Shown piece by piece: positions 47,130-61,356 of a stretch of 64,000 nt of DNA. The DNA is from Epiperipatus broadwayi. Lineage: Eukaryota; Onychophora; Udeonychophora; Euonychophora; Peripatidae. The notes below the pieces were generated by a model. The model saw nothing but the letters and a program-made list of their open reading frames with translations. It was not told the origin of the DNA and did no database searches. Where the stretch lies: positions 1,199,236-1,263,235 of the forward strand of contig JAQFVV010000156.1 in assembly GCA_028023455.1 (NCBI GenBank), read 5' to 3'. Position 1 is the stretch's first letter, and each line of letters begins with the position of its first letter. Made by a program: the position numbers and the translations under genes.

Positions 47130-47990
47130 TGACATGTAGCAGTGATACTACTCTTCTCTCTTCTTCAATTAATTCTGAAGATCAATGATAATACTAGTTT
47201 GGGAATTGAGATATTTAGAGTCATGAATAATTGACTTTAAGGTGACATTCTAGCCAACTGAGCTATTCCACTACAAACAACAATCAGTAGAAATTTTATA
47301 TATTTATCTATGAGAGTACTCCTAATTTATTTATTTATTTCTAAGAGCAAGGTTAATTAATGACATCTTGCCAGGACATTTGTATTATCACACTAGGATG
47401 ACTTGTATGGCTACTTGTTATTTGTCAAGTGAGTAACTTCTTTGAGTTTTCTTCATTGTATTTTTTCTTCTCTACCCATTATTTTTGTATTTTCCCAATA
47501 GAAGTGTACCAATAAACATTATACATAAATATTGAAAAGAGAGGAGAAAATACAAAAAAAAACTGTTCAGCTGACCAAGATCAAATAATCCCATAAGTGA
47601 ACTTAATGTAATAATACATAACATCTGGAAGTCATGAATTAACCTTACTCTTAGGAAAAAGTGGAGGAATCAGAAGGACTCTCATGAATGAGTTTATGAA
47701 ATTTCTATTTATTGCTGTCTTTGACAGAATAGCTTAATTGGTTATAACTTTACCTTAAATTCAATATTTTTGAATCAAACAAGATCCAAATTCGATTCCC
47801 ATGATAATATTATCAATTTTCCAAAAACACCTGAAGAAGAGAAGATACTAGTACCACTTGAAACCTTGTGTTATATATTAACAACTGAAAGTATTTAAAA
47901 AGTTTAAATAAAGTCTAATTTTTTCTAAAGCCCCATTCATCACTTAATATTGGATGATGGAAGTAATCCATATATAAGTATTACTAAAAA
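47130..47990. mobile_element. tRNA-like foldback element, older copy
   Basis: The left arm (about 47130-47370) is the reverse complement of the right arm (about 47620-47980) and both match the arms of 49259-50356. Each arm has a tRNA-like unit: GAATAGCTCAGTTGGCTAG on the minus strand at about 47270-47250, and GAATAGCTTAATTGGTTATA on the plus strand at about 47728-47747, with a B-box-like AATTCGATTCCC. A CACCTGAAGAAGAGAAG tail follows. The right end carries GGATGATGGAAGTAATCC, matching the family terminus. Identity between arms is clearly lower than in the 49-kb copy. Confidence 0.7.
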
Positions 47991-49258
47991 AAACCATCAT
48001 TGCAAACTTTCAGAAAAATATTACTTTTGTACTTTAAAACACTTATTTTTATCATAACATAAGTTGTTATTTTGTAACATGGATTAGAGTAACGATTGAT
48101 GAAATCGGCCAGATATTATTACCAAACTGATTTTTAATATCATTATCCTTACTGTATATTCATATTTTTGGAACTCCTGTGGAAAAAGTAAAGTTAGATT
48201 CATAGTATTATTAGCATCTATTTGTTCAATTAATCTTTCTTTTTATGCAAAAACTTACATCTTGAAACTTCTTAGCTACAAGCCTTCACATCAAAATATC
48301 CACAACAAGCAAAGTTCACACATTTTGCACGTCCATATTTACAAAAAAAAAAAAAAAGAAATACTTTATTGTCATCATTATCTTCTTTTTTGTCATTATT
48401 ACTGATATTAAACTATTTTTTTTACTACTTAATTAAATGAATAATCCATCAGGCAGAAAGAACTAAAATAAATTTTGTAAAATGGATCCTATTAGATCTA
48501 TTCTGAATCCTTCAAAATTTGTGAAAAGGCAAGAGGATCTCTAAATAGAACTGTTCAGGCATTCATACATTTGTTAAGAGAAATATCCAAAATTCAACTC
48601 GTTGTTATATATAAAACAATACATATTAGAGAAATTATAAATTAAGATTTTTAATTTAAATGCAACAGTTATATCCGCTTACTTCTGGTTTTTCTACTAC
48701 TTGTAATAAAAACAGTCATAAATAGTCAAATAGATAAACATCGAATACTTTAAGTAAAAAATAAAATAAGGTTTAAACTATAATAAATTATATATATTTA
48801 TTTAAATAAATTAAAGTGTATTTATAAAGATATAAGGGTTCTCATCACAGTGTCTTATAAACACTTTAATTTTATAACTGATTGATAACTCCAGGGTATA
48901 ATTCTTGATTGCTTGTACATATGAACATAAATTTACTTCTTACTAAATTTTTTTAACTTTTGCATCAGTATATTCATTTCCTATTTTTATTTTGTTTCCA
49001 ATGTAACAGATCCATCCAGAATTTCTTCTTAGATTCCCGTTAGATTTTCATTATTAGATATGTGGATTTTCAATTTTGTCTTAGTGGCTTTTTTATATTC
49101 TTGCAACATTTCTTTTTTTTTTGTTACTTTTTTCATTTTTATCTATTTGCATCCATTTTATTTTTCTCTCATTTTCTACCCCAACTTTTTCTACTTTCAA
49201 AATAGTTTTCTGATTTTCCTGAGGGACTTAGATGATTTCTCTGAACTTGTTTGATAAT
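47991..49258. other. AT-rich sequence, nothing recognised
   Basis: No supported gene; an A15 run lies near 48345. Confidence 0.5.
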
Positions 49259-50356
49259 TGTATTTTTTATATTGGACTATTTCCATCATCTAATATGTGT
49301 GTTGAATGTCTTTAGAAAAGTTTAATTTTTAGTTAAATATTCCAAATGCATTCAACTGTTAGTAATATCACAGCAAACAGGTTAGTATATGCACCAACTG
49401 TTAGTAATATCACCGCAACAAATGTTGGTAATATCACAGCAAACAGGTTAATATATGCACTAACTGTTAGTAATATCATAGCAAACAGGTTAGTATATAC
49501 ACAACGTTTTGAGAGGTATTTTTCTCTCCTCCTCTTCAGATGTTGCTGGCCTGACCAGTGACAGTACTAGCATGGTATTCGAACCTGAGCCCTTAAAATC
49601 TTGATAATTGAATTTTAAGGTAATGTTCTAACCAACTGAGCCATTCTGCCAAAGGCAACAGTATGTAGTAATTTCATATACTTATCTATGAGGTTCCTCC
49701 TGATTTCTCCACTTTTTCCTCAGAGCAAAGTTGATTAGTGTGTTCCATACATTATGTATGGTCACACTAGGTTGGCTTATGGGATTTTTTGCCATTGTCA
49801 TGTGAGCAGCTTCTTTAAATTTTTTTCTTTGTACCTTTTTTTCTTTGTCCAAAAAATCTTATAAGCCAACCTAGTGTGACTATACATAATGTATGGAAAC
49901 CACTAATCAACTTTGCTCTGAGGAAAAAGTGGAGAAATCAGGAGGAACCTCATAGATAAGCATTGGCAGGATGACTCAGTTGGTTAGAGTGTTACCTTAA
50001 AATTCAATTATCAAGATTCTAAGTGCCCAGGTTCGAATCCCATGCTAGTATTGTCACTGGTCAGGCCAGTAACACCTGAAGAAGAGGGGAGAAAAATACC
50101 TCTCGAAATGTTGTGTATATACTAACCTGTTTGCTGTGATATTACTAACAGTTAGTGCATATACTAACCTGTTTGCTGTGATATTACTAACATTTGTTTG
50201 TGGTGATATTACTAACAGTTGGTGCATATAGTAACCTGTTTGCTGTGATATTACTAACAGTTGAATGCATTTGGAATATTTAACTAAAAATTAAACTTTT
50301 CTAAAGACATTCAACACACATATTAGATGATGGAAATAGTCCAATATAAAAATACA
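49259..50356. mobile_element. tRNA-like foldback element with 500-bp arms
   Basis: The arms at 49259-49790 and 49851-50356 are inverted repeats of about 95% identity with a 60-bp spacer. From the outside in, each arm holds: the terminus ATATTGGACTATTTCCATCA; four imperfect units of TGTTAGTAATATCACAGC with AAACAGGTTAGTATATGCA; a tail with CTGAAGA, a short hairpin and GAAA-like bases; and a tRNA-like unit (A box GACTCAGTTGGTTAGAG at about 49974, B box GGTTCGAATCCC at about 50031 in the right arm, mirrored in the left). Innermost is TAAGCCAACCTAGTGTGAC. There is no protein-coding capacity. Relatives lie at 47130-47990, 5760-6240 and 32755-33000. Pol III promoters facing outward from the centre of a palindrome are inferred from the boxes. 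Confidence 0.8.
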
Positions 50357-50689
50357 GCTAGAACACCATCATCACAAACCTTCAGAAAAATATTGTTTCA
50401 TAATGTTTCTAATTTCTTTTATTGTTTTTCTTTTCTATTTTTCTTCATTCATTGAATGATATTTTTCACCTTTTTACTCTATTCTTTCATTTTCTCTTTT
50501 ATGCCTTGAGTATTATTTTTATTTGACCACTTAGGTATTTGATATTTTTAATTATATTTTTCATTTATTTCTTGGATTTTCTTTTATTTTTTTTATTTTT
50601 TTATTAATGTCATTCATCTTTTTATCTAAGCTTTCCATTTTATTATTATTGCAATCGTTTATTTCTTAAATATTTTATTTACTTCAGTC

Positions 50690-50691
<2 letters not shown>

Positions 50692-50782
<91 letters not shown>
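50692..50782. repeat. (TA)n microsatellite
   Basis: About 45 uninterrupted TA units. Confidence 0.97.
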
Positions 50783-50787
<5 letters not shown>

Positions 50788-51619
50788 CTGCCATCCTTTT
50801 TATTCATGTTTTCATGGGCATAATTAACTGGGATATCTGAAAGGCTGACATTTTCTCATCTGGATGTCTTCTATTTTCTGAGGGCTTTTTGCCTTTTGAA
50901 TTCTATTTTGACTTTTTGTGAAGCTTAATTTTTCTTCTCATATGGATTTCCATCTTTTATAAATTTTGTAAAGCTTGATTTTTTATTCTTTTTTTAGGTC
51001 ATATGATCATTTATATTCATTTTGTAATTTTTTTCAAACTCAAAAAAAGTCCTTTTAAATTGTATTTTTCTTTATATCTCTATCATAAAATTTGAGTCAT
51101 CTGTCACTTTCTTGCATGCAATTCTGTTTCATACCATTTTGGATGTATTCTTTACCTAATTATTCTGCTTTGACTTAGCTTGTGTGTTCTTAAGCTTCTA
51201 CTCTATTTTGTCATACAAACTTTTACACACACACACACATATATATACTTGTCTGTCTAACCACTGTTATTTATTTATTATTTCTGATCATCAGTATTAA
51301 ATCTTATAAACTTTGGAAGTCCTAAAGTTTGGAAAACCAACCCAAAAACATATTCAACAATAGCCAGAAAAAAGTTTTTGGATAAATCATCTTAAATGAT
51401 TTATTGACCAAGAAATTCATTGATTATGTCATCATATAACCGTTATAATATGCGAATATTATATTTGATTTAAGTCATAAAAATAGTTCTCTGTATTAAA
51501 ATCATACTAGATTTTAAAAAAATAAAATTTTACATTGTAAATTATATATTCTCCAATGTTGTTTGATTATATTTCTTTTGTGTTATTTTTATATTCTATA
51601 TATAATTTTTTTTTTGTAG
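50783..51619. other. T-rich sequence, probable intron upstream of the WSCD exon
   Basis: No gene or repeat with clear ends. It terminates in a strong polypyrimidine tract and AG at 51618-51619 (TTTTTTTTTTGTAG). Confidence 0.5.
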
Positions 51620-51865
51620 GTATTTACACTGGAAGTATTTATAAAGATGTTGCATTACTCAGAAATGGCTTCCCCGGTGAAAGTATATCCAATGAATCTG
51701 TAATTCTAGTCAAAACTCATGAATGGGGTGAAAAAGCACGACAAAATTTTGCAAGAACGATTCTTTTAGTAAGAGATCCTTATGCCTCAATACTGGCTGA
51801 ATTTAATAGACAATATGGTGGTCATGTTGGTTATGCAAGACCTGAAAAATATAAGCAAGGAAAAG
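51620..51865 (+). CDS. WSCD: Internal exon of a WSCD-family sulfotransferase
   Basis: A 246-bp exon encoding about 82 residues, bounded by an acceptor (polypyrimidine tract plus AG at 51618-51619) and a donor (AAAAG then GTATTT at 51866). Both splice junctions are phase 1, so the exon is symmetric. The peptide contains [28 protein letters not shown] and then [20 protein letters not shown]. The Arg-Asp-Pro and downstream Ser correspond to the 3'-phosphate-binding motif (RDP...S) of PAPS-dependent sulfotransferases. The surrounding sequence is characteristic of WSCD1/WSCD2-type proteins, which are Golgi type II membrane proteins. The 5'-phosphosulfate loop and the C-terminal part must lie in other exons, none of which I can find in the window. 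It is far more conserved than anything around it, so I take it as the only evident host-gene exon. Confidence 0.88.
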
Positions 51866-52439
51866 GTATTTTTATTAAATATATATTTCACGCACAAAAT
51901 GTTTTTAAAATTATATATAAACTATATAGTATTTAAGAAATGGATATTAAAAGCATTATATTAATATCAAAATTCAAATCAGTCAATGAAGACTGACAAT
52001 TTTACCTTATTCATATTTAAAATAAAAATCATTTAAATTTAGATTGATTACTTATAGAAATTGTACAATCATTATCGTTATTATTGTTATTGTTATTGTT
52101 GAGTTATAAAAAATTAAAAAAAACACTGCAATATAATTATTTTGCTTTCATCCAGGCGCTCATGCACCCATTTTTATATTAACTGTAATAACGTAAAAAG
52201 TTATTACTTATTTAAAACTAGTGATGAATCAATCTGTTATTATAATAGATTTATGAATGTTGACCACGTGACTAACTGAAGCTCTAGCAAAAATATCCAG
52301 ACACTCATCACATATATATAATAGAATGAATCTTTGTCATTATTATATATAATAATATATCATTATTATAAATAATGATAATATGATTATGGCGCATTTA
52401 AGTTAAATTTATTTTTGAGTCTCAGTTGCAGGGTTTATA
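51866..52439. other. Probable intron, nothing recognised
   Basis: AT-rich, begins with the donor GTATTT. No further exon identified. Confidence 0.5.
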
Positions 52440-53720
52440 TATAGGCAGCTCCCTAGTTACAAGCTTAATTGTTTCCTGACGACGTGTGTTTGAAAGATGA
52501 AATCGTTTGAAAGTAGAGGTACTTAAAAAAACATCAAAAAGAGTTTTCAAAATACAGTATTTATTTTTTATTGATTAATATCTAGAGTTTTGTTTACAAA
52601 TTTATCAAGAATTAATTAAATTGTATTTTTTTTCTTCTCTTGATAAAGAATTCTGTAACATTCTATGTCTTTTTCTATTGCCCTTCGTACATGAGATATA
52701 TATATACGCTCTCCATTGGGATCATGTTCATTTTGTATTTCATTCATCTCTTGTAATCTAATCTAGCATTTATTTGACAGAGGTTCTGAGTGAGAGTGCA
52801 TTAACTCATCAATATCTTCATCAGTGGCATTGCTTGCTACAAATTCAACAGCAGAGTGTTCTTTTAATTCTTTCTTCCAATCTTCATGCAAACTAAGAGC
52901 CTTAGCTTGAATAATTGATAAACTCACTGGGATGCCTTTTTGATGCTGATCTTCAGTCTATAACAAGATTTCTCCATTTCATCCATTACTCTGCCATGTA
53001 TTTTTGAAACAATCTTTGAAGAAATATTTCCACAATTTTTAACATATTACTTGATTTTGTTCTTGTTTTTCACGATTGTATATATTGTTGATAGGTTTAG
53101 ATTCACTATTTTCAGAACATTTAATTATATCCATTTTTGTCTTGACCATTTGGGGTTTATGAGACCTTGATTTCTTTTTGGTTGTATAAACACTTTGTTT
53201 TTCACTCATGTTTTTAATTAATAATAATGAAAAAAATTCACCAAAACAGAAATATATAGAGTGTGTATGTAACGTAATCACACACAAACTACTTTTAAAA
53301 ACAAGATGATCCTGTTCAAGACAGTCTGTGATGATTCTAAAAATAAAAATAATTAATGTCAGACAGATAGGAAGATTTACTGTATTTTATATAATTTCTT
53401 ATTGTTCTCTAAAATATACTTTTAATTATTTTCTAAATTCCAAAGTTTATCTTTCTTTAGAAAAAATTCAATTACGAATGTATGTAAATAGTTTTTTTTA
53501 TCAGATACTGTAAATTTGTAGCATTAATTATTAAAAGGAATTTTTTAATTATTAAAGTACTATAATACTGTACAATTTTGAATATCCATTTCTTTTTACA
53601 GTATGTGGCACTAATTATACATGAGAGTATGTGCATAGACAAAGATTTAAAGTCCAAAAGCAATTACGTAGTAGTGAAATGTTTATAACTCAAGTGTTCA
53701 TAACTAGGGGACTACCTGTA
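52440..53720 (-). mobile_element. pogo/Tigger-like element, internally deleted
   Basis: The ends TAGGCAGCTCCCTAGTTAC at 52442 and, reversed, CAGGTAGTCCCCTAGTTATG at 53718 are inverted repeats of the CAGGTAGTCCCC type, each next to TA (52440-52441 and 53719-53720), as expected for Tc1/mariner insertion. On the minus strand, ATG at 53208 opens a frame (MSEKQSVYTTKKKSRSHK, then VKTKMDIIKCSENSESK) that looks like the N-terminal CENP-B-type helix-turn-helix of Tigger transposases. About 150 bp later, another frame reads KALSLHEDWKKELKEH and ATDEDIDELMHSHSEPLS, similar to their acidic C-terminal tail. The DDE core is missing, so it is non-autonomous. It sits about 570 bp downstream of the WSCD exon, presumably in an intron. 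Confidence 0.75.
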
Positions 53721-54436
53721 TATATTGTACCAGATACACACTTCTTTTTATCACTGAGGGCATAATACATCACATCATAGAAATTTTGATTTATGGTGAT
53801 CAAAAAGTTATGTTATAATGAAAGTTCTGAAATAAATACCACCAGCTAGACACAGGGAGAGAAAGAGATCTCAAACATTGTTCAAACAATTGAGGCCAGG
53901 ATACAGAAACAAACATTTGCCAAAAATAAATATAAGTCTTAATAATTTTTAAGTTTTACTAAATTCAAAAAATATTAGTAAAAAAAATATATATATGACC
54001 CAAATTCCCCAACACTTTGGCAGATAATTTTGTTTTCTCACCTAAATTTAGAGAGCATTGTATGATCTTTTTGCCAATGATTTACCTACTCAACTTCCAC
54101 TTTTCTTGTTAGAGATTTGAATAAATACAATCATGGATGAAAGTTAACAAAAAGTGTGGAGCGATGGGACAAAACAAGGATGTCCTATGATCTTTAAACA
54201 CTCATAAGGGCTCACATTATTATACAACCCTTAAGGTTAGTTCTGTGCAAGCAATAGAAAAGATTACAATTTTACATAATCTGAAATATAAGAAAACAGA
54301 ACTACTTAATTGATAAATTGCCAGCCAAAATATCCAAGGTCTGCAGGGAACACAAACACATGTTAAAATAAATTAATTTCAACTGAAATAGGGGAACAGG
54401 TGAGATAAAAAAAACTACTATTATATGCCAAAGCTT

Positions 54437-54437
<1 letters not shown>
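53721..54437 (+). other. Unassigned, with a possible LINE RT scrap
   Basis: Near 54155-54195 one plus frame reads KVWSDGTKQGCPMIF, similar to the GxxQGCPxSP block of LINE reverse transcriptases. The neighbouring frames are broken and short, so this is at best a relic. Confidence 0.35.

Positions 54438-54471
<34 letters not shown>
54438..54471. repeat. (AAT)n microsatellite
   Basis: About 11 units immediately before the first copy of the 135-bp direct repeat. Confidence 0.95.
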
Positions 54472-54472
<1 letters not shown>

Positions 54473-54953
54473 TAAATAAGCATTTATTTTTATAGCGTCT
54501 GTATACAATTTGTAATTACATTCATATCGGCCATTCAAGCCAATTGTGCAAATGCTTTGTGAGTGTTAAATAATCAATGAATACCCTCTGACCAATACAG
54601 GATATAGAAATTATGCAGAAATAAAAAGAATCCCTCTTATTCCTACGACTCAAATATTTATATATGAGCAAATCTGAAGTACTGGCACAGAAGGTGTGAC
54701 AATATAACAGTCACTTTAAATTACTATATACAATGTCTGAATGAATGACGCCGATGAAATTTCCTAGAATTTACTAAGCGTCATTCCAACTGAAACTTAA
54801 TCATATATATAAATAAGCATTTATTTTTATAGCGTCTGTGTACAATTTGTAATTACATTCATATTGGCCATTCAAGCCAATTGTGCAAACACTTTGCGAG
54901 TGTTAAATAATAAATGAATACCCTCTGACCAATACAAAATATAGAATTTATGC

Positions 54954-54955
<2 letters not shown>
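54472..54955 (+). repeat. Pair of 135-150 bp direct repeats
   Basis: Segments 54472-54606 and 54807-54955 both begin TATAAATAAGCATTTATTTT, and share GCGTCTGTRTACAATTTG and AATACCCTCTGACCAATACA. The first is preceded, and the second followed, by (AAT)n. Their spacing of 335 bp and the flanking microsatellites suggest either a small element or duplicated target-site DNA around LINE insertions. Confidence 0.8.
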
Positions 54956-54995
<40 letters not shown>

Positions 54996-55013
54996 GAAGA
55001 AGAAGAAGAAGAA

Positions 55014-55044
<31 letters not shown>

Positions 55045-55360
55045 AAGAAGAAGAAGAAGAAGAAGAAGAAGAAGAAGAAGAAGAAGAAGAAGAAGAAGAA
55101 GAAGAAGAAGAAGAAGAAGAAGAAGAAGAAGAAGAAGAAGAAGAAGAAGAAGAAGAAGAAGAAGAAGAAGAAGAAGAAGAAGAAGAAGAAGAAGAAGAAG
55201 AAGAAGAAGAAGAAGAAGAAGAAGAAGAAGAAGAAGAAGAAGAAGAAGAAGAAGAAGAAGAAGAAGAAGAAGAAGAAGAAGAAGAAGAAGAAGAAGAAGA
55301 AGAAGAAGAAGAAGAAGAGGAAGAGGAAGAAGAAGAAGAGGAAGAAGAAGCAGCAGCAGC
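54952..55360. repeat. Compound (AAT)n(AAG)n(CAG)n microsatellite
   Basis: About 14 AAT units, then roughly 118 AAG units (54994-55350, one AAT interruption near 55012 and a few AGG variants near the end), then four GCA units. Nearly 350 bp of pure purine on one strand. The long open frames on both strands here (poly-Arg, poly-Phe, poly-Leu) are artefacts of the repeat. Confidence 0.98.
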
Positions 55361-55407
55361 ACCAGATCAACCCTAATATTTAAATATCAACCAAAAAACA
55401 ACATATA

Positions 55408-59035
<3,628 letters not shown>

Positions 59036-59036
59036 G

Positions 59037-59048
59037 CCGCCATCTTGG
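59037..59048 (+). promoter_or_regulatory. YY1-like motif at the LINE 5' end
   Basis: CCGCCATCTTGG lies within about 10 bp of the inferred 5' end of LINE copy 2. It matches the animal YY1 consensus (CCGCCATNTT). A YY1 site near the start of mammalian L1 directs accurate initiation; a similar role here is inference. Confidence 0.4.
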
Positions 59049-59225
59049 CTCTTGACAGAAAAAGTTGACTCATTTCAGCTCCTGCTTTAGACTTAAGTTT
59101 TATTGGTTTTTGATTGAATTTGATAGTGAAAAGTATACCAAAAGAAAAAGGAAATTTTCCACTTAAAGGTAAGCTCTATTTCAAGCAAAATTGTTGTTAA
59201 TATAAAGAAGAATATTAGATTTAAA

Positions 59226-60857
59226 ATGTCTAATATTTCTGATTCTAATTCTAATTTAAAAATTGCTAATAATAGCTTAGATAAAAAAAATTCTTATCAA
59301 GATCTAGAAAAAGTCAAAGTTAACAATAGTTCTTTTTCAAAAGTAAAAACTGGATCCAATATGGCTGAAGCCTTATCTGATTTATCTAAAACAAGAAATA
59401 AATTTAAAAATACTAATTTGCCTGAGGCATCTGATTCTATTGAATTAAATAAGAATATTAAACAAACTTATGCTAGTATTTTAAAGCAAAAATCTGAACA
59501 AGATAACAATGTAATTACAGAAGAAAATTTAACAGAAATTTTTAATTTTGACAATGAACTACAAATGGAACAAGAAAATACAAATTTATTATCAACTAGT
59601 AATACAGATTATGTTTCTGTATGTGAAAAATTTATACAAACAATTCCTTTAACAGTTCTTAAATCATTTCAAAAATTTAAAAGTATTAAAACGTCTACAA
59701 TAGCTATAACAGATACTAATTCTTCAGTCATGAATTTTCCTACTGATGAATTTTATTCTTATCTATCAGAAAAAAAACTTTGGTCAATGATATACAAAGT
59801 GCTAGATCATCCTAATAGCAGATATAAAACAATAGAATATCATAATGTGGCTCAGAAACAAATATTTGAAAAACATATTCACTTTCTTAATGGAAAATTT
59901 ATTTGTTACATAGACATTGATAGACCTACAAATTTGAATGGACAAATTAAGAACTGTCATGTAGATTTTAAAGCTGATGATCTACAAGATTTACTAAAAA
60001 ATGTTGGAACTGTGGCCAACTTTAAATATGTATGGGAAAAAAAGAGCCACACAGCCAGTTCTAACCAATACTGCTCATTTCACTATGTCATTGAAGAAAA
60101 ATATGCAACCAACAGATATACCAACATTACATGCAACAGATTCTTCACCTTTGATAGTTACTTTCAGAGGCATTTCACCTCAGTGTTTTTTTGTAAAGCC
60201 AGAGATCATCTTGTCAAAGAATGCCCTAACCGTTTTTGTAAAAAGTGTGGTATTAAAAAAACAAAAACGCATCAGTGCAGTAGAGATCCAATAGCTAATA
60301 ATGAAATCAGACTCATGCAAAGTAACTCTGAAAAAACAAAAGTAGATGAAACTATTCCCAATATGCAAAGTAACCCTGAAAAAACAAAAGTAGATGAACC
60401 TATTCCCAATAATGAAGACAACAACACAGATATCCAAAATCTCAGCCTTGATGAACTTATTCCCAATAATGAAGACAAAACCGCAGATATGCAAAATCTC
60501 AGCCTTGATGAATTTATTTCCAATAATGAAGACAGCAACACAAATAAGCAAAATCTCAGCTTTGATGATCCTAGTCAAAATAGCTCCATGAATAGTATAC
60601 CAAATAAATCTTATACCTCACAGGAGGAAACAGAAACAGAGTACATGAGTGATACTTTACCATTTCCTTGCTCTGGTGAAGAGTTCCAAGTAATTAAAGT
60701 AAAGACTAAGAAACGAATGCACAAGAGGAAAAAATCCGCATTGCATCAAGAGCCTATACAAACTAATGAACCTGACAAACATAGTGAAAGAAAATCAAAG
60801 AAAAATGATACAAAGTCTACCACACCAGCATTAAAAAAAAACAAAACTCACAAATAA
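59226..60857 (+). CDS. LINE copy 2 ORF1 protein, frameshifted
   Basis: A 543-residue frame, Ser/Asn/Lys-rich at the N-terminus. Residues about 150-270 are the most globular part. A zinc-knuckle region follows at about 322-352 (FCKARDHLVKECPN, then CKKCGIKKTKTHQC). The first Cys of the first knuckle is missing in this frame, but the +1 frame just upstream reads FRGISPQCFF. One T lost from the T run at 60186-60192 and an earlier compensating shift would restore CFFCK. Residues about 365-450 are tandem repeats (two EKTKVDE units, three QNLS units with NNED), then a basic tail. After an A run at 60833-60841 another frame stays open to 61085 (TNKTGETDYPVNEST and following, ending DELHK), so the original ORF was longer. 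ORF1 proteins bind element RNA. Confidence 0.8.
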   Translation: MSNISDSNSNLKIANNSLDKKNSYQDLEKVKVNNSSFSKVKTGSNMAEALSDLSKTRNKFKNTNLPEASDSIELNKNIKQTYASILKQKSEQDNNVITEENLTEIFNFDNELQMEQENTNLLSTSNTDYVSVCEKFIQTIPLTVLKSFQKFKSIKTSTIAITDTNSSVMNFPTDEFYSYLSEKKLWSMIYKVLDHPNSRYKTIEYHNVAQKQIFEKHIHFLNGKFICYIDIDRPTNLNGQIKNCHVDFKADDLQDLLKNVGTVANFKYVWEKKSHTASSNQYCSFHYVIEEKYATNRYTNITCNRFFTFDSYFQRHFTSVFFCKARDHLVKECPNRFCKKCGIKKTKTHQCSRDPIANNEIRLMQSNSEKTKVDETIPNMQSNPEKTKVDEPIPNNEDNNTDIQNLSLDELIPNNEDKTADMQNLSLDEFISNNEDSNTNKQNLSFDDPSQNSSMNSIPNKSYTSQEETETEYMSDTLPFPCSGEEFQVIKVKTKKRMHKRKKSALHQEPIQTNEPDKHSERKSKKNDTKSTTPALKKNKTHK

Positions 60858-61085
60858 AACAGGTGAAACAGATTATCCGGTTAATGAATCAACACTTCAT
60901 TGGACCAGACAAAAACAAAGTACAAATCAATTGACACAGGAGCAGCTTCTTCTGATGGCAGGAGTGGATGTACACAGAAGATCTACTAAATCTAAGGATA
61001 TCATAACAAATACCATGTCTCAAAATACAGAGACAGACTTTGAAGCACCATTAAAAATAGACTATCAAGATGAGTTGCATAAATA

Positions 61086-61356
61086 ACACATATAGACTTT
61101 CAAACCAGGACAATTTTTTGGATTTAATTCCAAATGTGAAAATAATTATCATGTTTATGAACAAAAATATGCACAACAAACTCAATAGAACTTCACTTGC
61201 AAGGGTAAGTTCATTGTTTTCACAGTGGTGTATTATTATAATTTTTCTTTTCTATTTAACACATTCCTATTATACTTTTACTAATATTAGTTGTCCCATT
61301 CATTATACAATAAACTATAAAATATCATTCTCCCACTATTTTATATAATTGATAAT
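61086..61356 (+). other. Inter-ORF spacer of LINE copy 2
   Basis: 270 bp of T-rich non-coding sequence between the probable original ORF1 end and the ORF2 ATG. A short open frame at 61070-61348 has no recognisable domain. Confidence 0.5.
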
